DNA of 64,000 nucleotides, from positions 1 through 64,000 of the forward strand of contig NZ_CAJUHF010000002.1 in the NCBI RefSeq assembly GCF_910585845.1, in the 5' to 3' direction. A model generated the notes under the pieces. The model did not search any database. It was not told where the DNA came from and saw only the letters and a list, made by a program, of their open reading frames with translations. Within the stretch, counting starts at the first letter, position 1, and each line of letters opens with the position of its first letter. Below, in pieces: positions 59,968 through 64,000 of the stretch. The stretch comes from an uncultured Bacteroides sp. (GTDB taxonomy: Bacteria > Bacteroidota > Bacteroidia > Bacteroidales > Bacteroidaceae). The translations under genes were made by a program, and so were the position numbers.

Positions 59968-61047
59968 ATGATGAACTACGACATCCCCACAATGGTTTCG
60001 GAAGCAATCGGGCTACTTAAGTCACTGATTGCCATACCGTCACTCAGCCGTAACGAAGAGCAGGCAGCAGACTACCTGCAAAACTATATCGAGCTGCAAG
60101 GAATGACAACCGGACGTAAAGGAAACAACATCTGGTGCCTCAGTCCGATGTTCGACTTGAAAAAGCCTACTCTGCTGCTGAACTCGCACATTGACACTGT
60201 AAGACCCGTAAACGGATGGCGGAAAGATCCCTTCAATCCGGTGACGGAAAGCAACGGCAAACTATATGGGCTGGGCAGCAACGATGCCGGTGCAAGCGTG
60301 GTCAGTCTGCTGCAAGTGTTCCTGCAACTCTGCCGCACCACGCAGAAGTATAACCTGATCTATCTGGCTTCGTGCGAAGAAGAGGTCTCCGGCAAAGGCG
60401 GCATCGAATGTGTGTTACCCGAACTCCCTCCCATCAATTTTGCCATCGTGGGCGAACCGACCGAGATGCATCCCGCCATCGCAGAGAAAGGATTGATGGT
60501 ACTCGACGTCACCGCTTACGGCCGTGCCGGACATGCCGCGCGAAACGAAGGAGACAATGCTATATATAAGGTATTGGAAGACATCGCCTGGTTCCGCGAC
60601 CATCAGTTCGAGCGAGTCTCCCCGCTATTGGGTCCCGTGAAGATGAGTGTGACGCAAGTCAATGCAGGCACCCAACACAATGTCATCCCCGACCGATGCA
60701 CCTTTGTCGTAGACATCCGGAGTAACGAATGCTACAGCAATCAAGAGCTTTTTGCGGAAATACAAAAACATATCTCCTGCGAAGCCAAAGCGCGCTCCTT
60801 CCGCCTCAGCTCGTCCCACGTAGAGGAGCAGCACCCGATTGTGCAACGCGCCATCGGCATGGGACGCGTCCCCTTCGGCTCTCCTACCCTTTCGGATCAG
60901 GCGCTGATGCCTTTCCCCTCGCTAAAGATGGGTCCCGGAAAGAGCAGCCGCTCCCATACGGCAGACGAGTTTATCTTCATCCAAGAGATAGAAGAGGCTA
61001 TTGCGCTATATCTGCAATTACTGGACGGGGTAGTCCTTCCCGCCTGA
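59968..61047 (+). CDS. M20 metallo-hydrolase, ArgE-like deacylase
   Basis: The 359-aa zinc hydrolase has metal and catalytic residues in LLNSHIDTV, GLGSNDAG, LASCEEEVSG, VGEPTEM and SRSHTADEF. It resembles acetyl- or succinyl-ornithine deacylases; in Bacteroides arginine synthesis uses a succinylated path, so a succinyl substrate is plausible. The lid domain with the GRAGHAARNEGDN histidine is complete. It stands alone, apart from other arg genes. Confidence 0.88.
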   Translation: MMNYDIPTMVSEAIGLLKSLIAIPSLSRNEEQAADYLQNYIELQGMTTGRKGNNIWCLSPMFDLKKPTLLLNSHIDTVRPVNGWRKDPFNPVTESNGKLYGLGSNDAGASVVSLLQVFLQLCRTTQKYNLIYLASCEEEVSGKGGIECVLPELPPINFAIVGEPTEMHPAIAEKGLMVLDVTAYGRAGHAARNEGDNAIYKVLEDIAWFRDHQFERVSPLLGPVKMSVTQVNAGTQHNVIPDRCTFVVDIRSNECYSNQELFAEIQKHISCEAKARSFRLSSSHVEEQHPIVQRAIGMGRVPFGSPTLSDQALMPFPSLKMGPGKSSRSHTADEFIFIQEIEEAIALYLQLLDGVVLPA

Positions 61048-61424
61048 ACCCCTAAAACAAAACATGAAAACATTACCTGATATGAGAAGAGCCGGAGGTA
61101 ACGGAATCCGGATATAATGCAGACATCGGAATGAAGCAAGTTATGCAGGGAATCTGCAATTATCGGCCGAGAAGCAAGAGGCAACTCCATTCCTATGCTT
61201 TGGGATTCACACTTCCATGCTTTGGGAGTCACGTTCCCATGCTTTGGGATTCACATTCCCAAGCCGTGGAATTGACGTAACCCAATTTAGGTAACCGCAG
61301 TATATGGCTGAGGCAGATGATTAGAATGGCTGAAAAGTAGCACCTAAGCAACATTTGTCCGACAAAAAGAAAGGCAACAGACGACAATCCGCCCGCACTG
61401 ATGCGACAAAACAGGGACAACAAG
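61048..61424. other. Intergenic region with 22-bp repeats
   Basis: No credible gene lies in this 377-base gap. It contains the array at 61195-61282; short frames on the minus strand are repeat-derived. Confidence 0.5.
61195..61282. repeat. 22-bp tandem repeat, four units
   Basis: The units are 61195-61216, 61217-61238, 61239-61260 and 61261-61282, with consensus ATGCTTTGGGATTCACATTC; the last unit is diverged. Confidence 0.9.
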
Positions 61425-62729
61425 TCAGCGGCCAAGCCATAGCTCCGGATTCAGTTTCTCCTTCTCCTTCCTCAACTGGAAATGCAGGACGGTACGTCCG
61501 TTATCCGCATTGTCTGAGAAAATCTGTCCGATGGTTTGGCGTGTGGTCACCGTGTCTCCTGTCTTCACAGAAGCGGAAGAGAGATTGCAATAGACGGAGA
61601 TGTAGTTCCCGTGGCGGATAAGTACATTGAAGAGACCGTTCAACTGGAAGACAGCCGCTACCTTTCCGTTGAAAATGGCCCGTGCCTGCGCACCGGGCTT
61701 GCCCTGAATGTCGATGCCTTTATTGTCCAGCTTCACATTGCGGAGTCCCTCTACGGAGTATTGACCGTAACGGCTCGTGATGATATATGGTCCGGTGACA
61801 GGCATGGGCAACTTGCCCCGGTTGTTGACAAAACTGCCGGAAAGCTCACGGTCTTCCTTGTTCATGGTATATGTTTCGAGGGGCGCGGCCTTCTTCGCAC
61901 CATTCCCTGAGGATGTAGTGGCTTTGGCTCCCTGTCCGGAAACTTTCTTAGCCGCAGCTGCTTCCTTGCGCGCCTCTTCGGCGGCACGCTTGCGGGCTTT
62001 CTCTATCTCTTCGGCTACCAGGCGGTCGATGCGTGCATTCAGCTGGGCAGCTTCCTTACGCTTCTTGTTCAGTTCGTTCTGCAGGCCGCGCTGTTTCTTC
62101 TGCAGGTTGGCAACCAGTGTCTTCTTCTCTTTCTCCTGAGCCTCCAACTTCTCCTTCTCCCGCTCGCGCTCTTTCAGCAGATCGGCTTTGGCACGCTTCA
62201 CACCCTGAAGTTCCTCTTTCTTCCGGTTTACCTGTTCCTGCTTCTTCAAAATCTCCTCACCCTGAAGGCGCTGGTAATCGGCATACTCGCGCACATAACG
62301 CAGGCGGCGGTAGGTCTGTGAGAAGGTCTTGGCAGAAAGGATGAACAGGAGCTTGTTCTGGGCGGATCGGTTCTTATAGAGATATTGTACGGAAGCCTCA
62401 TACTTCTTCTTCTTATCTTTCAGGTCGCTCTGCAGACGCACCAACTGCCGTTCCAATTTGGATAGTTCGCGGTCGATGGTCTCCATGTCGTTATTGATGG
62501 CAAGTATATAGCGTTTCCGCTCTTCAATCTGACCAGTGAGAGCAGCAAGCCCGTTCAACTGGCTGCCGACATCCTTCTTTGTTGTCTTCAAAAGCATTTC
62601 CGATTCGGCAATCTGCTTTTGCAATGCGCCCCGTTTGTTCTCCAACTCCTTAATCATCTTGTTGGACTGGGCACAAAGCGGCAGAAGCAACCAGAAACAA
62701 CCGATAAAGATACAAAGAAAGTGTCTCAT
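61425..62729 (-). CDS. EnvC-like murein hydrolase activator (degenerate M23)
   Basis: The 434-aa protein has a signal peptide (ending LLPLCAQ), a long coiled coil (~residues 22-255, very Lys/Glu/Arg rich), and a C-terminal LytM/M23 domain starting GKLPMPVTGPYIITSRYGQY. The zinc ligands are partly lost: NKGIDIQG where active enzymes have HxGxD, and YCNLSS instead of YxHL; only LHFQLR remains. As with EnvC it probably activates a separate amidase at division. Its start overlaps the DUF4292 stop by four bases (ATGA). Confidence 0.9.
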   Translation of the reverse strand: MRHFLCIFIGCFWLLLPLCAQSNKMIKELENKRGALQKQIAESEMLLKTTKKDVGSQLNGLAALTGQIEERKRYILAINNDMETIDRELSKLERQLVRLQSDLKDKKKKYEASVQYLYKNRSAQNKLLFILSAKTFSQTYRRLRYVREYADYQRLQGEEILKKQEQVNRKKEELQGVKRAKADLLKEREREKEKLEAQEKEKKTLVANLQKKQRGLQNELNKKRKEAAQLNARIDRLVAEEIEKARKRAAEEARKEAAAAKKVSGQGAKATTSSGNGAKKAAPLETYTMNKEDRELSGSFVNNRGKLPMPVTGPYIITSRYGQYSVEGLRNVKLDNKGIDIQGKPGAQARAIFNGKVAAVFQLNGLFNVLIRHGNYISVYCNLSSASVKTGDTVTTRQTIGQIFSDNADNGRTVLHFQLRKEKEKLNPELWLGR

Positions 62730-63316
62730 AGCTTCATCAACATTTCTAACAGTTCAGTCCATTCCACTTTCACGTAACGAGAAGAGAGTTGGGGCGGTTT
62801 CAACGTTATCTCCTTATCGGAGAAGTCCGACAGCACGATTTTTCCTTTCTCCAGCGAAGGTATACCCAGATCTTTCCCGGTCAGGTAGTTCTTTGCTCCG
62901 GGCCTGGAGGCGTCAAAAAGCATCTTCTCCAAATGGGCGAAGTCGGCCTTCTTGGGCAGAATGCCTTTCAGCTCTTTGCGTGACGCCTGCACATAACGCT
63001 TCCCCATACGGTCCACCAGCAATATGTCATCGGGAGTGATCTCTAAACGTGCCACCTCGCTACGAAGAATCGGCATAAGGAAAGAGAACTGTACCCGCTC
63101 GGCACTGATGAGCTTCATCGTGCCGTTCACCGTGATGCTTCCTCCTTTATTAGGAACGGTCAGCTGTACCTTGGAAGATAAATAACGCGGTTCTCCCCAC
63201 GATGATACCGCCTTCCGGGGAGTCTTACATCCGGAGAGACCTATCAGCAGGCTCAAAAGAAGCAAAAGAGACAGGACATGCCCCGTTGCCTTGTATTTGC
63301 CGTATAATGCTTTCAT
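62726..63316 (-). CDS. DUF4292 lipoprotein
   Basis: The 196-aa lipoprotein has a longer N-terminal tail and lipobox GLSGC (about Cys30). The body is beta-rich (VQLTVPNKGGSITVNGTMKL, RVQFSFLMPILRSEVARLEI, DDILLVDRMGKRYVQA), a LolA/LolB-like pattern. It overlaps both neighbours by four bases, so it is translationally coupled between a TPR protein and the EnvC-like protein. Function is not known; outer-membrane lipoprotein handling is a structural guess. Confidence 0.85.
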   Translation of the reverse strand: MKALYGKYKATGHVLSLLLLLSLLIGLSGCKTPRKAVSSWGEPRYLSSKVQLTVPNKGGSITVNGTMKLISAERVQFSFLMPILRSEVARLEITPDDILLVDRMGKRYVQASRKELKGILPKKADFAHLEKMLFDASRPGAKNYLTGKDLGIPSLEKGKIVLSDFSDKEITLKPPQLSSRYVKVEWTELLEMLMKL

Positions 63317-64000
63317 TCTGGTATATATTTCTTTTTCTCAATCTTCTTCTTCAGGGTATTGGACTGATTGTCCATCTCCAGTGCCTGCTTCCAGTACTTC
63401 AAGGCTCCCTCCACGTCACCGGTCATGTAGTAGATATCGCCACAGTGCTCCACGATGGTACTGCTTTCGGCACCGTTGTTCTTCATTGCGTCGTCTATAT
63501 AGAGACGTGCTTCGGCATAATTGCCTTTCTCGAACAGTATCCAGGCATACGTATCCAGATAAGTGGAATTCTTCGGCTCCGCCTTCACTGTCTTATAGCT
63601 CATCTCCTCCGCTTTGTCCAGGTCGCGACGTTCCAAAGAAAGGTAGTAGGCATAGTTGTTCAGCGCTCCTATATTGGCTGCATTGTAGACCAGTGCGGAG
63701 TCGTATGCGGCGTATGCCTCGGCATTCATCTTCTTTGTGTGATAGATGTCGCCCATGATGGAATAGAAGTCCGAAACCATCTCTTTCTTACTGGCATCCG
63801 TGACGTTCTTCAAAGCTTCTTTGCAGACGGCGAGAGCATCATCGGAACGCTCCGCCTGATTGTAGCCGATGGCGAGATAGAAGTAGAACTCAAGCATTTC
63901 GGGATTAGCCTCGACACCTGCCTCACACAAACGGATGACCTCCTGATAATCTTCTTTGCTGACAGCCTCGCCAAGCAACATCATGCGGGCAGCCGTATGG
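63313..64000 (-). CDS. TPR-repeat protein, 5' end outside the window
   Basis: The frame is open to the right edge (HTAARMMLLGEAVSKEDYQE continues upstream), so only the last ~229 residues are seen. They hold at least five tetratricopeptide units (MLEFYFYLAIGYNQAERSDD, IGDIYHTKKMNAEAYAAYDS, GDVEGALKYWKQALEMD), ending KKKIEKKKYIPE. The first ATGs inside the window (63984, 63981) fall within a repeat and are not the start. First gene of the visible TPR-DUF4292-EnvC operon. Confidence 0.85.
   Translation of the reverse strand, partial: HTAARMMLLGEAVSKEDYQEVIRLCEAGVEANPEMLEFYFYLAIGYNQAERSDDALAVCKEALKNVTDASKKEMVSDFYSIMGDIYHTKKMNAEAYAAYDSALVYNAANIGALNNYAYYLSLERRDLDKAEEMSYKTVKAEPKNSTYLDTYAWILFEKGNYAEARLYIDDAMKNNGAESSTIVEHCGDIYYMTGDVEGALKYWKQALEMDNQSNTLKKKIEKKKYIPE

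Overview
The window is chromosomal DNA from a Bacteroides-type gut bacterium. This rests on the many TAnnTTTG -7 promoter boxes, the lack of Shine-Dalgarno sites, and typical Bacteroides families (DUF4922, DUF3316, DUF4292, Mfa1/Mfa2 type V pili, GH106 and GH3 glycosidases, TAnnTTTG-driven M16 lipoprotein).

Layout. 1-9.7 kb: an IS end, a helix-hairpin-helix protein, an NSS transporter, vanZ-like, murF, then folP-cdaA and tldD-tldE. 9.7-15 kb is a graveyard: a frameshifted caspase/WG-repeat gene, hicAB inside a ~1.2 kb segment bounded by 53-bp inverted repeats (hicA and probably hicB cut by amber codons), an Abi remnant, tRNA-Leu(UAG) and a collapsed GH106 rhamnosidase. 15-22.8 kb: S41 protease, DUF3316 protein, topoisomerase IV A, a frameshifted small membrane protein, glyS and an FKBP lipoprotein. 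22.8-31.9 kb is a leftward peptidoglycan-salvage cluster: namZ, an SSS symporter, a GT2, DUF4922, SpoIID, an AmpG-like permease and a BadF-type amino-sugar kinase. 32-46.4 kb: AraC remnant, asd, an antiporter, tcdA, a LolD-like ATPase, prfB, an M16 peptidase, a collapsed GH3, an acyl-CoA ligase and a porin-like protein. 46.4-59 kb: a seven-gene type V pilus operon read leftward from a promoter that lies between 21-bp inverted repeats, with a tyrosine recombinase gene directly beside it. 59-64 kb: a perfect MITE with 8-bp target duplication, an ArgE-like hydrolase, and a TPR-DUF4292-EnvC operon.

The two strongest signals are (i) the probable phase-variable ON/OFF switch of the pilus operon at 57787-58055, currently drawn with its promoter pointing into the operon, and (ii) a recurring pattern in which intergenic spacers are built from tandem repeats whose period is 11, 22 or 33 bp (once 21), with unrelated sequence at most loci. 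Several dispersed palindrome families also sit between genes. Coordinates of starts were adjusted where promoter position or signal peptide decided them; everything is from reading the sequence, without database searches.
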